This document shows positions 55,097-62,932 of a stretch of DNA of 64,000 bases, piece by piece. The stretch's first letter is position 1. Every line of letters starts with the position of its first letter. The translations under genes were made by a program, and so were the position numbers. Source of the stretch: Saccharothrix sp. NRRL B-16348 (GTDB taxonomy: Bacteria; Actinomycetota; Actinomycetes; Mycobacteriales; Pseudonocardiaceae); assembly GCF_001280085.1 (NCBI RefSeq), contig NZ_LGED01000046.1, positions 107,004 through 171,003 on the forward strand, given 5' to 3'. The notes under the pieces were generated by a model. That model ran no database searches. It was not told where the DNA came from and saw only the letters and a list, made by a program, of their open reading frames with translations.

Positions 55097-56260
55097 TCAT
55101 TCGACGATCCTGTGCGGCACGAACGCCGCGCCGTCGTCCGTGACCAGGCCGACGGTCTCGCGGATGCCGAGGCCCGCCGACGCGTCGCCGACGACCCACG
55201 CGCCGAGCGCCGGCCGGTAGCCGTCGAACTCGGGCAGCGGGTCGAACAGCTGGTAGACGAAGCCCTCCTTGCCGTAGACCCCGCCGGTCTGGGTCTCGTA
55301 GCCGGGGGCGACGATCTGGATGTTCTGCCCCTCGCGGCCCAGCAGCGGCTTGCGCACGTACTCGGTGAGCAGGCCTGGTTCGCCCAGGAACGCGGGCAGC
55401 AGGTTCGGGTGGCCGGGGTACATCTCCCACAGCACGGCCAGCAGCGCCTTGTTGGACAGCAGCATCTTCCACAGCGGCTCGACCCACAGGGTGCCGGGCA
55501 GGCTCTCCACCGCGTAGCGGCCGAACTGCTCGTCGACCACCCACTCCCACGGGTAGAGCTTCACGACCGTGCCCATCGGCGCGTCCTCGAGGTCGACGAA
55601 CCGCTTCAGCAGCGAGTCCCAGCCGATCTCCTCGATCGCCAGCCCGACGGTGTCCATGCCCGCCTCGGCCGCGGTCTCCTGCAGGTAGGCCACGGTGACG
55701 TGGTCCTCACCCGACGGGTCGGCGCCCGACCAGGTGAAGTGCAGCTCGTTGGACGGCAGCCGACCGCCGATCTCGGCCCAGCGCTCGACCAGCTTCTCGT
55801 GGATCGAGTTCCACTGGTCGTCCTCGGGGTGGACGTCGGTCTTCCAGTTCCACTGGACGACCGACGCCTCCAGCAGCGACGTGGGCGTGTCGGCGTTGTA
55901 CTCCAGCAGCTTCGCCGGCCCGCTGCCGTCGTAGCGCAGGTCGAACCGCCCGTACACGTGGGGGTCGCGGCGCTTCCACGACTCGGCGATCGCGGGCCAC
56001 AGCCACTCGTTGATGCCGAAGTCGCGGAAGCGCTCGGTGAGCACCACGTTGTCGACGGCCTCCAGGCACATGTTGTGCAGCAGCTCGACGTCGGCTTCGA
56101 GCGACAGCACGTCGCTCATGTCGAACACGTAGTGCGCCGACTCGTCCCAGTACGGGCGCGGGCTGCCGTCCGCGGCCCTCGCCGGCGCGCCGAACACCAG
56201 TCCCTGCTCGGAGACCGTGCGCTGCCAGTTCGGCCGGGGCGTGGAGGACTCCCGACGCAC
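55097..56260 (-). CDS. Glutathionylspermidine synthase-like ATP-grasp protein (YjfC/YgiC-like)
   Basis: A 387-residue protein of the preATP-grasp GSP synthase family without the N-terminal amidase. Visible are RFDLRYDGSGPAKLLEYNADTP T (the N-terminal Arg and ATP contacts), WEWVVDEQFGRYAVES, MLLSNKALLAVLWEMYPGHP, EYVRKPLLGREGQNIQIV (Lys for ATP) and the late YGKEGFVYQLFDPLPEFDG. It would ligate an amine or amino acid to a peptide or other carboxylate using ATP. Its substrate is not trypanothione-type glutathione here, because actinomycetes use mycothiol. Starts GTG directly after the upstream gene's stop, so it is in an operon. Confidence 0.87.
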   Translation of the reverse strand: MRRESSTPRPNWQRTVSEQGLVFGAPARAADGSPRPYWDESAHYVFDMSDVLSLEADVELLHNMCLEAVDNVVLTERFRDFGINEWLWPAIAESWKRRDPHVYGRFDLRYDGSGPAKLLEYNADTPTSLLEASVVQWNWKTDVHPEDDQWNSIHEKLVERWAEIGGRLPSNELHFTWSGADPSGEDHVTVAYLQETAAEAGMDTVGLAIEEIGWDSLLKRFVDLEDAPMGTVVKLYPWEWVVDEQFGRYAVESLPGTLWVEPLWKMLLSNKALLAVLWEMYPGHPNLLPAFLGEPGLLTEYVRKPLLGREGQNIQIVAPGYETQTGGVYGKEGFVYQLFDPLPEFDGYRPALGAWVVGDASAGLGIRETVGLVTDDGAAFVPHRIVE

Positions 56261-56938
56261 TCAGCTGCCCCCGCTCTTGCTGCCGCCGGACACGCCGAAC
56301 CCGCCGCGCTGCACGACCGTGCCCGACTTGGTGGAGATGTTCGCGCCCTTGGGCATGGTGTAGCTGCCGCCGCTGATCTTCTGGCCGACCGGCGTGCTCG
56401 GCGCGCCGTAGTTGTAGCGGTAGGAGCTGCCGCCGATGTAGATGAACCCGCTGCTCACGTAACCGCCGTGGCTGCGCGCGTAGCTCTCGTCGCAGTACTG
56501 GTCCTCGACCACGACGTCGTCCTTGACGCACTGGGCGACCACGTCGTCGGGGCTGGACGCGGCGTACCAGATGGCCACCACGCCGGCCACGCCGACGGCC
56601 ACGCCACCACCGACGAGGAGCCGCTTGCGGAGCTTCTTGCGGCGCGCCTCCTCGGCTTCGATCGCGAGCTGCTGCTCCCGCTGCTGCTCGATCGCCGAGG
56701 CGCGGGCGCGCTGCTCGGCCAGTGTCGGCGGCCGGGGCTTGGTCTGGCCCGCCTCCTGGCTGCGGATCTGGCCGCGGCCACCCTGCGGCGGCCCCTGCGG
56801 CGTCTGGGGCACGTAGGGCGGCGGCGACGCGCCACCGCTCTGCGGCCCCGGCGCCGCCGGTCCGCTCGGTTGGTTCGGTCCGCTCGGCCCACCCTGGCCG
56901 GGCGTCGCGGCGCTACCGGTGTTGTCGTTCTCAGTCAT
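56261..56938 (-). CDS. Single-pass membrane protein, DUF1190/YjfM-like
   Basis: A 225-residue protein: Pro/Gly-rich N-terminus (about 1-70), a basic charged segment (QQREQQLAIEAEEARRKKLRKR), one membrane helix (LLVGGGVAVGVAGVVAIWYA), and an outer domain with DDVVAQCVKDDVVVEDQYC and a Gly/Tyr-rich region (SSGFIYIGGSSYRYNYGAP) ending in Gly/Ser. The paired Cys with Gly/Tyr-rich sequence resembles DUF1190 (YjfM), in line with the adjacent YjfC- and YjfL-like genes. GGGAG precedes the ATG at 56936-56938. First gene of the operon. Confidence 0.65.
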   Translation of the reverse strand: MTENDNTGSAATPGQGGPSGPNQPSGPAAPGPQSGGASPPPYVPQTPQGPPQGGRGQIRSQEAGQTKPRPPTLAEQRARASAIEQQREQQLAIEAEEARRKKLRKRLLVGGGVAVGVAGVVAIWYAASSPDDVVAQCVKDDVVVEDQYCDESYARSHGGYVSSGFIYIGGSSYRYNYGAPSTPVGQKISGGSYTMPKGANISTKSGTVVQRGGFGVSGGSKSGGS

Positions 56939-57058
56939 CAGCCACTCCCGGCGGGGACGGTACAGAGATCGGCCGCCGAATGGGTGACGAGTGTCCCAAA
57001 AGCAACACTCTCCACCCGCCCGAACGGTTGCTCGGCCTACACAGGCATCATGGAGTAG

Positions 57059-58120
57059 ATGTCCGCCACCACGCGCTGGTTTCGTCGAGGTGACCACTTG
57101 GTCATGCTCGGCGCGTCGGCTGGCGCGTTCGTGCTGCTGGCCCTGAGCACGCTGACCGGGTGGCCCGTGGGCGCCGGCGGGGCGGGCAGCCCGGCCACGA
57201 CCACGGTGAACCCCGTCATGGCAGCTCAGGCGGGCGACTGCCTCAACTGGACCAAGCAGGACCTGACGGACGTCGAGAAGGTCGACTGCGCGGCCCAGCA
57301 CCTGTTCGAGGTTACCGGTGTGGCGGACATCTCCGCCGCTCACGGGCCGCAGGCGCCGTTCCCGGACGACGCGCAGTGGCAGCAGATCAGCCAGGAGCAG
57401 TGCGCCAAGACGTCGCTGGACTACCTCGGCGGCAAGTTCGACCCGTTCGGCAAGTACACGGTCGGCCCCCTCAACCCGGGCGAGCGGCTGTGGCGCGAGG
57501 GTCAGCGGACGCTACGCTGCGGCCTCCAGGTGGCCGGTCCGGCGGGCGGGCTGCTCCCGTCCTACGGCACGGCGCGCACCCAGGACCAGTCCGACGTCTA
57601 CGACCCGGGCGTGTGCCTCGGCATCACCGCCACCGGGTCCGTGGCCGACCCGGTGGACTGCCTGAAGCCGCACACGTTCGAGATCACCGGCGTGGTGACC
57701 TTGCCGCCCGGCGAGTTCCCGCCGTCCGACCAGCAGGACGACGTCCTGTTCGCCGAGTGCGGCAAGCTCACCGCCGAGTACACCGGCGGCGCCGACCTCA
57801 AGGCCCGCGGCCTGATCGTCACCTGGGACACGCGGCTGCCGGAGAGCTGGGCCGCCGGCTCCCGGCAGGCGAACTGCAAGGTCGGCGCGCAACCCGTGGA
57901 CAACGTCCTGATCGCGTGGGAGGGCAGCGTCCGCAACCCGAACGCGCCGCCGCTGACCACGTCCAACCCGCCGCAGACGACCGCCGTGCAGCAGGACGAG
58001 CCGACGGGCGCGCCGCTGCACTCCAGTTCAAGCTCCGCCGCGCCGCCTTCGTCGGGCTCGAAGACGCCGAAGTCGGACGAGACGACCACGACAGCGACGA
58101 CCACGACGACGTCGAGGTGA
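57059..58120 (+). CDS. Septum formation family membrane protein
   Basis: A 353-residue protein with one N-terminal membrane helix (LVMLGASAGAFVLLALSTLT), an extracytoplasmic region with two copies of a cysteine-bearing domain (AGDCLNWTKQDLTDVEKVDC with the downstream TLRCGLQVAG; and PGVCLGITATGSVADPVDCL with the downstream ANCKVG), and a Thr/Ser/Pro-rich C-terminal tail. This matches the septum-formation domain found in Rv3835 of mycobacteria, a counterpart by position. It probably works in envelope or septum assembly. It is followed 4 bp later by the zincin gene. Confidence 0.78.
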   Translation: MSATTRWFRRGDHLVMLGASAGAFVLLALSTLTGWPVGAGGAGSPATTTVNPVMAAQAGDCLNWTKQDLTDVEKVDCAAQHLFEVTGVADISAAHGPQAPFPDDAQWQQISQEQCAKTSLDYLGGKFDPFGKYTVGPLNPGERLWREGQRTLRCGLQVAGPAGGLLPSYGTARTQDQSDVYDPGVCLGITATGSVADPVDCLKPHTFEITGVVTLPPGEFPPSDQQDDVLFAECGKLTAEYTGGADLKARGLIVTWDTRLPESWAAGSRQANCKVGAQPVDNVLIAWEGSVRNPNAPPLTTSNPPQTTAVQQDEPTGAPLHSSSSSAAPPSSGSKTPKSDETTTTATTTTTSR

Positions 58121-58124
58121 CGAC

Positions 58125-58475
58125 ATGCCGGTGGAGATGACCCGTCAACGGTTCGAGGACCTGGTCAGCGAGGCCCTCGACCTCATCCCGCCGGACTTCG
58201 CGGCGGCGATGAACAACGTCGTGGTGCTGGTGGAGGACCGCAACCCGGACGTGCCGAGCCTGCTCGGCCTCTACCACGGCATCGCGCTGACCAGCCGGAC
58301 CACCGACTACGGCGGCGTCCTGCCGGACCGGATCTACATCTACCGCGAGGCGATCCTCGACATCTGCCGCGACGAGGACGACGTGGTGGAACAGGTCGTC
58401 GTCACGGTGGTCCACGAGATCGCCCACCACTTCGGCATCGACGACGCCAAGCTGCACGAGCTGGGCTGGGGCTAG
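58125..58475 (+). CDS. Zincin-like metallopeptidase family protein (Rv3836-like)
   Basis: A 116-residue cytosolic protein with the zinc-binding motif VVHEIAHHFGIDD near the C-terminus (HExxH plus a downstream Asp). The N-terminal FEDLVSEALDLIPPDFAAAM is the usual start of this small metallopeptidase-like family. No substrate is established. It starts four bases after the septum gene stop, so both are one operon, as in Rv3835-Rv3836. The ATG at 58125 is used. Confidence 0.85.
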   Translation: MPVEMTRQRFEDLVSEALDLIPPDFAAAMNNVVVLVEDRNPDVPSLLGLYHGIALTSRTTDYGGVLPDRIYIYREAILDICRDEDDVVEQVVVTVVHEIAHHFGIDDAKLHELGWG

Positions 58476-58496
58476 GGCCGCCCGGCTCCCGGCCGA

Positions 58497-58946
58497 TCAG
58501 TCGGGCAGGTCGGCGATGCGGTTGGCGATGATCTCCAGCGCCTTCAGCTCGTCGGCGGACAGGTGGTCGAGGAACCGGTTCCGCACCGACCGCACGTGCC
58601 CCGGCGCGGCCTGTTCCAGCACGGCGAAGCCGTCGTCGGTGAGGTGGTAGATGCTGCCGCGGCCGTCGTTGACGTCCCCGGTGCGTTCGAGCAGGCCGCG
58701 GGCTTCCATCCGGGCCGCGTGGTGCGAGAGCCGGCTGCGCGACCACTGCATCTTGGCGGCGAGGTCCCGCAGCCCCCAGCGCCGGTCCGGTTTCTCGGAC
58801 AGCGTGCTCAGCACCTCGTAGTCGGTCGAGGAGAGGCCGAGCGCGGCGAGGTCGCGGGCGGTGCGCGCGGGCAGGACGGTGAGCAGGCGCCGGAACGCGC
58901 GCCACGCCCGGTCTTCGTCCGGCGTCAACCACGGCACCTCGGGCAT
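58497..58946 (-). CDS. MarR family transcriptional regulator
   Basis: A 149-residue MarR protein (WGLRDLAAKMQWSRSRLSHHAARMEARGLLER as winged helix, wing with RTGDVNDGRGSIYHLT). It is divergent from the reductase-acetyltransferase fusion at 59002, with two identical 12 bp palindromes between (58965-58976 and 58997-59008). The start is the ATG at 58944-58946, with CAGGAT 6 nt upstream; the frame continues further upstream but the first Met after the promoter is preferred. It is very probably the repressor of both divergent genes; the inducer is unknown. Confidence 0.88.
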   Translation of the reverse strand: MPEVPWLTPDEDRAWRAFRRLLTVLPARTARDLAALGLSSTDYEVLSTLSEKPDRRWGLRDLAAKMQWSRSRLSHHAARMEARGLLERTGDVNDGRGSIYHLTDDGFAVLEQAAPGHVRSVRNRFLDHLSADELKALEIIANRIADLPD

Positions 58947-58964
58947 TCGCCCATCCTGCCACCT

Positions 58965-58976
58965 TTGACATGTCAA
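58965..58976. promoter_or_regulatory. MarR operator O1 (perfect palindrome), overlaps -35
   Basis: TTGACATGTCAA is a perfect palindrome. Its left half TTGACA is the -35 hexamer of the fusion gene promoter, so repressor binding would block RNA polymerase. Confidence 0.75.
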
Positions 58977-58988
58977 TGAAATCCCGGC

Positions 58989-58994
58989 TAGCCT
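58989..58994 (+). promoter_or_regulatory. -10 box of the reductase-acetyltransferase fusion gene
   Basis: TAGCCT with an 18 bp spacer from TTGACA (58965-58970) and 7 nt to the ATG at 59002, so the mRNA is leaderless or nearly so. Confidence 0.65.
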
Positions 58995-58996
58995 CG

Positions 58997-59008
58997 TTGA
59001 CATGTCAA
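58997..59008. promoter_or_regulatory. MarR operator O2 (perfect palindrome), overlaps the start codon
   Basis: A second copy of TTGACATGTCAA, 32 bp centre to centre from O1 (three helical turns), containing the ATG of the fusion gene. Confidence 0.75.
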
Positions 59009-60090
59009 AGAACTCTGCGGTCCGCGTCCTGGTGATCATCGCCAGCACCCGTCCGGGTCGGCTGGGCCGCACCGTCGGCGAGTGGTTCACCCGGATCAAC
59101 CACCACGTCGCCGTCGACTGCGCCGCCGAGATCGCCATCGCCGACCTCGGGCAGATCGGGCTGCCCCTCCTGGACGAGCCCGAACACCCCTCCTCCGGCA
59201 ACTACCACCACGAGCACACGCGGGCGTGGAGCCGCCTCGTCGCCGACGCCGACGCGTTCGTGATCGTCACCCCCGAGTACAACCACGGGATGCCGGCCGC
59301 CCTGAAGAACGCCATGGACTACCTGCACGAGGAGTGGGCGTACAAGCCGGTGTCGTTCGTCGGGTACGGCAACACCTCGGCGGGCACCCGCGGCGTCCAC
59401 ATGGCCAAGCAAGTCGCCACCACCCTGCGCATGATGCCCACCGGGGCCACCGTCGCCCTGCGCATCGGCGACCACGTCAGCGACGGGCTACTGCTCGACG
59501 ACCCCTCCCGGGACGCAGCCGCGCACAACACCCTCCGCGAGCTCGTCCGCCTGGCCCGAGTCCTTCGCCCGCTGTACCGACCGGACGGCGAAGCGGACGC
59601 CGAGGCCGGCCCGCAGCCGCCTTTGCCGGGTGTGACCCTGCGGCCCGGGGATGCCGCCGACGCGGCGGAACTCGTCGTCCTGCAGCGCTGCTGCTGGGTC
59701 CCCGAGGCCATCGCCAACGAGGACTGGGACCTCCCGGCGCTGCACGAGACGGGCGACGACGTCCGGGCCTGGGCGGAGAGCTGGAAGGTGTGGTGCGCGC
59801 ACCTCGACGGCCGACTCGTGGGCGCCGTCCGCGCACGCCTCGACGGCGACGCGTGGGACATCGGGCGCCTGATGGTCGCGCCCGACCTCGCTGGCCGGGG
59901 GCTCGGCACCTGGCTGCTCCGCTTCGCCGAGGAGCAGGCGCCGGCCGAGGTGCGCTCGTTCCGGCTCCACACCGGCGCGCGCAGCCACCGCAACCTCGCC
60001 CTCTACGAGCGCTCGGGCTACCGGCGCGGCGCCGCCCACGACGGCGTCGTCACGTTGACCAAGCCGGTCCTGGCCACCGCGGCGCGCTGA
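59002..60090 (+). CDS. NAD(P)H-dependent FMN reductase fused to a GNAT acetyltransferase
   Basis: A 362-residue two-domain protein. Residues 1 to about 190 are a flavodoxin-like FMN reductase (VLVIIASTRPGRLGRTVGEW, VIVTPEYNHGMPAALKNAMD, VSFVGYGNTSAGTRGVHM). After a short acidic linker (DGEADAEAGPQPPLPG), residues about 213-355 are a GNAT domain (LRPGDAADAAELVVLQRCCW, the acetyl-CoA loop APDLAGRGLGTWLLRFAEEQ, NLALYERSGYRRG). Both domains look intact, so the fusion is a single open frame, not a frameshift artefact. Reduction and acetylation of the same xenobiotic (for example a nitroaromatic or quinone) is a possible role. Expression is probably controlled by the divergent MarR through O1 and O2. 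Confidence 0.85.
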   Translation: MSKNSAVRVLVIIASTRPGRLGRTVGEWFTRINHHVAVDCAAEIAIADLGQIGLPLLDEPEHPSSGNYHHEHTRAWSRLVADADAFVIVTPEYNHGMPAALKNAMDYLHEEWAYKPVSFVGYGNTSAGTRGVHMAKQVATTLRMMPTGATVALRIGDHVSDGLLLDDPSRDAAAHNTLRELVRLARVLRPLYRPDGEADAEAGPQPPLPGVTLRPGDAADAAELVVLQRCCWVPEAIANEDWDLPALHETGDDVRAWAESWKVWCAHLDGRLVGAVRARLDGDAWDIGRLMVAPDLAGRGLGTWLLRFAEEQAPAEVRSFRLHTGARSHRNLALYERSGYRRGAAHDGVVTLTKPVLATAAR

Positions 60091-60122
60091 TCAGTCCCCC
60101 TGATCAGTCACCTTGATCAGTC
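60088..60122. repeat. Three direct repeats of TGATCAGTC with 13 bp period
   Basis: Copies start at 60088, 60101 and 60114. The first contains the stop of the fusion gene; the second contains, on the opposite strand, the stop of the phosphatase gene. TGATCA is palindromic, so the array can read on both strands. Confidence 0.7.
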
Positions 60123-60730
60123 CCGACCACGTCCACGCCGGTCCACGACGTGCAGTGCCAACCGTTGTCGGCGCGTTCCAGCACGACCCGGCCGGTGTTG
60201 GGCAGCAGGCCCGCCTCGGCCAGCGCGGGACCCACGTTCCGGGCCAGCGCGAGCGCGCCCATCCGCAGCGACCCGCCGTGGCTGACCAGCACCACCGTGT
60301 CGCCGTCGCGGTGCTTGGCGGCGATCCCGTCCACCGCGGCCAGGTAGCGGTCGAGCACCTGGCGACCGCTCTCGCCGCCGGGCAGCGGCACGTCGAGGTC
60401 GCCCTCGGCCCACTGCTTCACCGTGGCGATGAAGACCTCGAACGCCTCGCGGTCGTGCCGCCCTTCGAGGTCGCCGCAGAAGATCTCCTGCACGCCGTCC
60501 ACGACCTCGACCTCCAGGCCGTGCGCCGCCGCCACGGGCGCCGCGGTCTCCTGCGCGCGCACCGCCCGGCTGGCGTACACGGCCGCCACGGGCTCGCCGG
60601 CCAACTGCTCGGCCAGCGCCGCGGCCTGCGCCCGGCCTGCGTCGGTCAGCGGCGGGCCGGGTGGCAGCGAGTCCAGCGCCATCTTCACGTTCGACGCCGT
60701 CTCGCCGTGTCTGACCAGGATCAACCTCAC
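60104..60730 (-). CDS. Histidine phosphatase (phosphoglycerate mutase-like)
   Basis: A 208-residue protein with the RHG motif ILVRHGETASN at the N-terminus and the second catalytic His in VVLVSHGGSLRMGAL, plus SRAVRAQETAAPVAAA. Such enzymes use a phospho-His intermediate on varied phosphates; it is the counterpart of Rv3837c. The GTG at 60728-60730 overlaps the pheA stop (GTGA), so it is translationally coupled to prephenate dehydratase. Confidence 0.87.
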   Translation of the reverse strand: MRLILVRHGETASNVKMALDSLPPGPPLTDAGRAQAAALAEQLAGEPVAAVYASRAVRAQETAAPVAAAHGLEVEVVDGVQEIFCGDLEGRHDREAFEVFIATVKQWAEGDLDVPLPGGESGRQVLDRYLAAVDGIAAKHRDGDTVVLVSHGGSLRMGALALARNVGPALAEAGLLPNTGRVVLERADNGWHCTSWTGVDVVGTDQGD

Positions 60731-61620
60731 GCGCCGCGCCCCCTCCGGATCGCGTCGACCCACTCGGCCGCCGCCACGAACTCCTCGTTGCCCGCCACCG
60801 CGCCGCCCGGCTCGGCCTTCGCGTACGACCCGAGGAACCGGGTCTCCGGGCAGTGCCGGTGCAGCGCGGCCAGCGCGTCGCCCACCCTGGGCTCGGCCAC
60901 GTGGCCGTCGAGGTCGATGTAGAACCGGTACTCGCCGAGCCTGCCCTTCGTCGGGCGCGACTCGATGCGGGTCAGGTTGATGCCGCGCAGCGCCAGCTCG
61001 GTCAGCAGCTCCGACAGCACGCCGATCCGGTCCGGCGCCGTGCAGACGACGGACGTGCGGTCGTGGCCGGTCGGCTCGGGCAGCTCGCCGGGCGGGCGGA
61101 CCAGCAGGAACCGGGTCTTCGCGTCCCGCACGTCGGCCACGTCGGTGGCCAGCACCTCCAGCGGGTAGTGCCGCACGGCCACCGGGGCGCTCACCGCGGC
61201 GTCGAACTCGTGGTTGAGCACCGCGCGCGCCGCGGCGGCGGTGGACGTCGTGGCGACCGCGTTCGCCTCCGGCAGGTGCTCGGCGAGCCAGTGCCGCACC
61301 TGGGCCAGCGCGTGCGGGTGGCTGGCGACCGTGCGCACCGGCTCGCCGCCGGGCCGCACCAGCACGCTGAACCGCACCGGCAGCACCGCCTCGGCGACCG
61401 CGACCAGCGGCTCGCCCTCGGTCAGCGCGTCCATCGTCGCCGGCACCGCGCCCTCGACCGAGTTCTCCACCGGCACGCACGCCGACCGGGTTTCCCCGCG
61501 GCGGGTCGCGGCCAGGGCGGCGTGCACCGTGTCGAACGGCACCAGCTCCTGCTGCGGAGAGGCGAAGCCGCGTGCGGCCTGCTCGGTGAACGTTCCCTGC
61601 GGTCCGAAGTAGGCGAGCAC
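60727..61620 (-). CDS. pheA: Prephenate dehydratase with ACT domain
   Basis: A 297-residue enzyme that converts prephenate to phenylpyruvate in phenylalanine synthesis. The catalytic PDT domain (residues about 1-180) shows AYFGPQGTFTEQAA, CVPVENSVEGAV, SHPHALAQVRHWL and RDAKTRFLLVRPP; the C-terminal ACT regulatory domain shows TAPDRIGVLSELLTELALRG and the phenylalanine-binding IESRPTKGRLGEYRFY. There is no chorismate mutase fusion, as in other actinobacteria. The GTG at 61618-61620 has TATCGT 7 nt upstream. Operon with the histidine phosphatase; counterpart of Rv3838c. Confidence 0.95.
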   Translation of the reverse strand: MLAYFGPQGTFTEQAARGFASPQQELVPFDTVHAALAATRRGETRSACVPVENSVEGAVPATMDALTEGEPLVAVAEAVLPVRFSVLVRPGGEPVRTVASHPHALAQVRHWLAEHLPEANAVATTSTAAAARAVLNHEFDAAVSAPVAVRHYPLEVLATDVADVRDAKTRFLLVRPPGELPEPTGHDRTSVVCTAPDRIGVLSELLTELALRGINLTRIESRPTKGRLGEYRFYIDLDGHVAEPRVGDALAALHRHCPETRFLGSYAKAEPGGAVAGNEEFVAAAEWVDAIRRGRGA

Positions 61621-61734
61621 GGCCGCAACGATACGAGGACCACGTCCAGTGACCGCCGTTGAGGCGAGGATCACCCGCCAGGTGGGTGCCCGCCCCCGTT
61701 CCGCACCAACGGGTTCTCCTGGAATGCTGGTCAC

Positions 61735-62337
61735 GTGTCCGCCGCCGATACGGAGGGTGAGATCAACGCTCCGGTAGCAGTTCCCCGTCTGGTGTTGTGC
61801 GCCGTCGACGAACCGCTGGCCCGTGCCTGGCTCGCGGTGGCCGACGGCCGGAGCGGCGTCGAGGTGCACCGGGGCTCGGTGCTCGACATCGTCGCCGAGG
61901 CCGTGGTGAGCCCCGCCAACTCCTCCGGCTGGATGCGCGGGGGCATCGACGCGGTGTACGCGCGTGCGTTCCCGCTGGTGGAGGGCAACGTCCGCAGTGC
62001 CGTGCTCGGCCTGCACGGCGGCGAGCTGCCCGTGGGCGAGGCGTTGGTCGTGCCGACCGGCGAGTCCGAGCCCGAGTGGCTGATCAGCGCGCCGACCATG
62101 CGGCAGCCCGGCGAGCTGCTGCCCGAGGACACCGTGCACCCGTACCTGGCCGCGCGTGCCGTGCTGCGGCTGTGGCTGGGCGGCCGGTTGGACGACGGCC
62201 GCCCGTTGCGCCGGGTCGTGCGCACGATCGCCATGCCCGGCCTCGGCACGGGTGTCGGCGGCGTCGCGCCCGCCACCTGCGCCCGGCAGGTCGCGGCGGC
62301 GTGGGACGAGGTGTTCAGCCCGCTGCCCAGCAGATGA
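61735..62337 (+). CDS. Macrodomain-like protein
   Basis: A 200-residue protein with macrodomain features: the early VSPANSSGWMRGGIDAVYAR (NAAN-like and GGGVAGAI-like loops in modified form), VGEALVVPTGE, WLISAPTM and the late MPGLGTGVGGVAPATCARQV loop. Such domains bind or cleave ADP-ribose derivatives. The usual second Gly-rich loop is GWMRGGIDAVY instead of GGGVAGAI, so hydrolysis is uncertain. The start is GTG at 61735. It diverges from pheA; the roughly 115 bp gap holds both promoters. Confidence 0.7.
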   Translation: MSAADTEGEINAPVAVPRLVLCAVDEPLARAWLAVADGRSGVEVHRGSVLDIVAEAVVSPANSSGWMRGGIDAVYARAFPLVEGNVRSAVLGLHGGELPVGEALVVPTGESEPEWLISAPTMRQPGELLPEDTVHPYLAARAVLRLWLGGRLDDGRPLRRVVRTIAMPGLGTGVGGVAPATCARQVAAAWDEVFSPLPSR

Positions 62338-62389
62338 CGCGGCAGGCTGTGCACAACCTGTGGACAGCCCGGCTGGGGCCTGTGGACAA

Positions 62390-62914
62390 CTAGCGCGGCG
62401 CGACCCAACGTTCCAGGTCGAGCTCGTCGGTGATGGGGATGCCGTAATCGCCGACGCTGGGGATCTCCGGCTTGAGGCGACGGGCTTCGCGCACCGCGTC
62501 GGGCCGCAGCGCGGTGAGCCGGAAGCCGCGGCGTTGGTAGAAGCGCAGGGCGTCGAGGTTGTCGTTGGTCGTGGTGAGCCGCACCCGGGAGCAGCCGAGC
62601 TGCCGGGCCCGCTGCACGGCGGCGTCGACCAGCGAGCTGCCGACACCCCTGCCTCTTCGCAGCGCGTCGACGGTGACGATCTCCAAGTGGCCGTCGGCGG
62701 CGGCGTAGGTGAGCAACCCGACGACGGTGTCCTGCTGTTCGACCAGGAACCCGGGCAGGCTCGCCGGGAAGAACACCTGGCCGTGGGCGACCGCGGTGTG
62801 CGCGCCCCACAGCTCCAGCACCAGCCTGCCGACGACGATCCGGTCGGCTTCCTCGATCGCGCGTACGAGCATCCCTGCACTGTCTTGGCGGGCGGGCGCG
62901 GTGGGTACCGGCAT
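62390..62914 (-). CDS. GNAT family N-acetyltransferase
   Basis: A 174-residue GNAT protein. The core is VVGLLTYAAADGHLEIVTVD, followed by the acetyl-CoA loop RRGRGVGSSLVDAAVQRARQ and the C-terminal TTTNDNLDALRFYQRRGFRL, which is typical of single-domain small-molecule N-acetyltransferases. The acceptor is unknown. The start may be the ATG at 62912-62914 or a later ATG (MLVRAIEEADR). It converges with the macrodomain gene and diverges from the response regulator gene. Confidence 0.85.
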   Translation of the reverse strand: MPVPTAPARQDSAGMLVRAIEEADRIVVGRLVLELWGAHTAVAHGQVFFPASLPGFLVEQQDTVVGLLTYAAADGHLEIVTVDALRRGRGVGSSLVDAAVQRARQLGCSRVRLTTTNDNLDALRFYQRRGFRLTALRPDAVREARRLKPEIPSVGDYGIPITDELDLERWVAPR

Positions 62915-62920
62915 TCGACC

Positions 62921-62926
62921 TATGGT
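62921..62926 (+). promoter_or_regulatory. -10 box of leaderless response regulator gene
   Basis: TATGGT is followed by exactly 6 nt and the GTG at 62933. Confidence 0.45.
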
Positions 62927-62932
62927 TGGTTC

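Noticed and set aside
59002..60090. Frameshift joining two separate genes (reductase and acetyltransferase)
   Set aside because: There is no internal stop, no second ribosome binding site or start near the linker, and the linker is acidic and Pro-rich as in true fusions.
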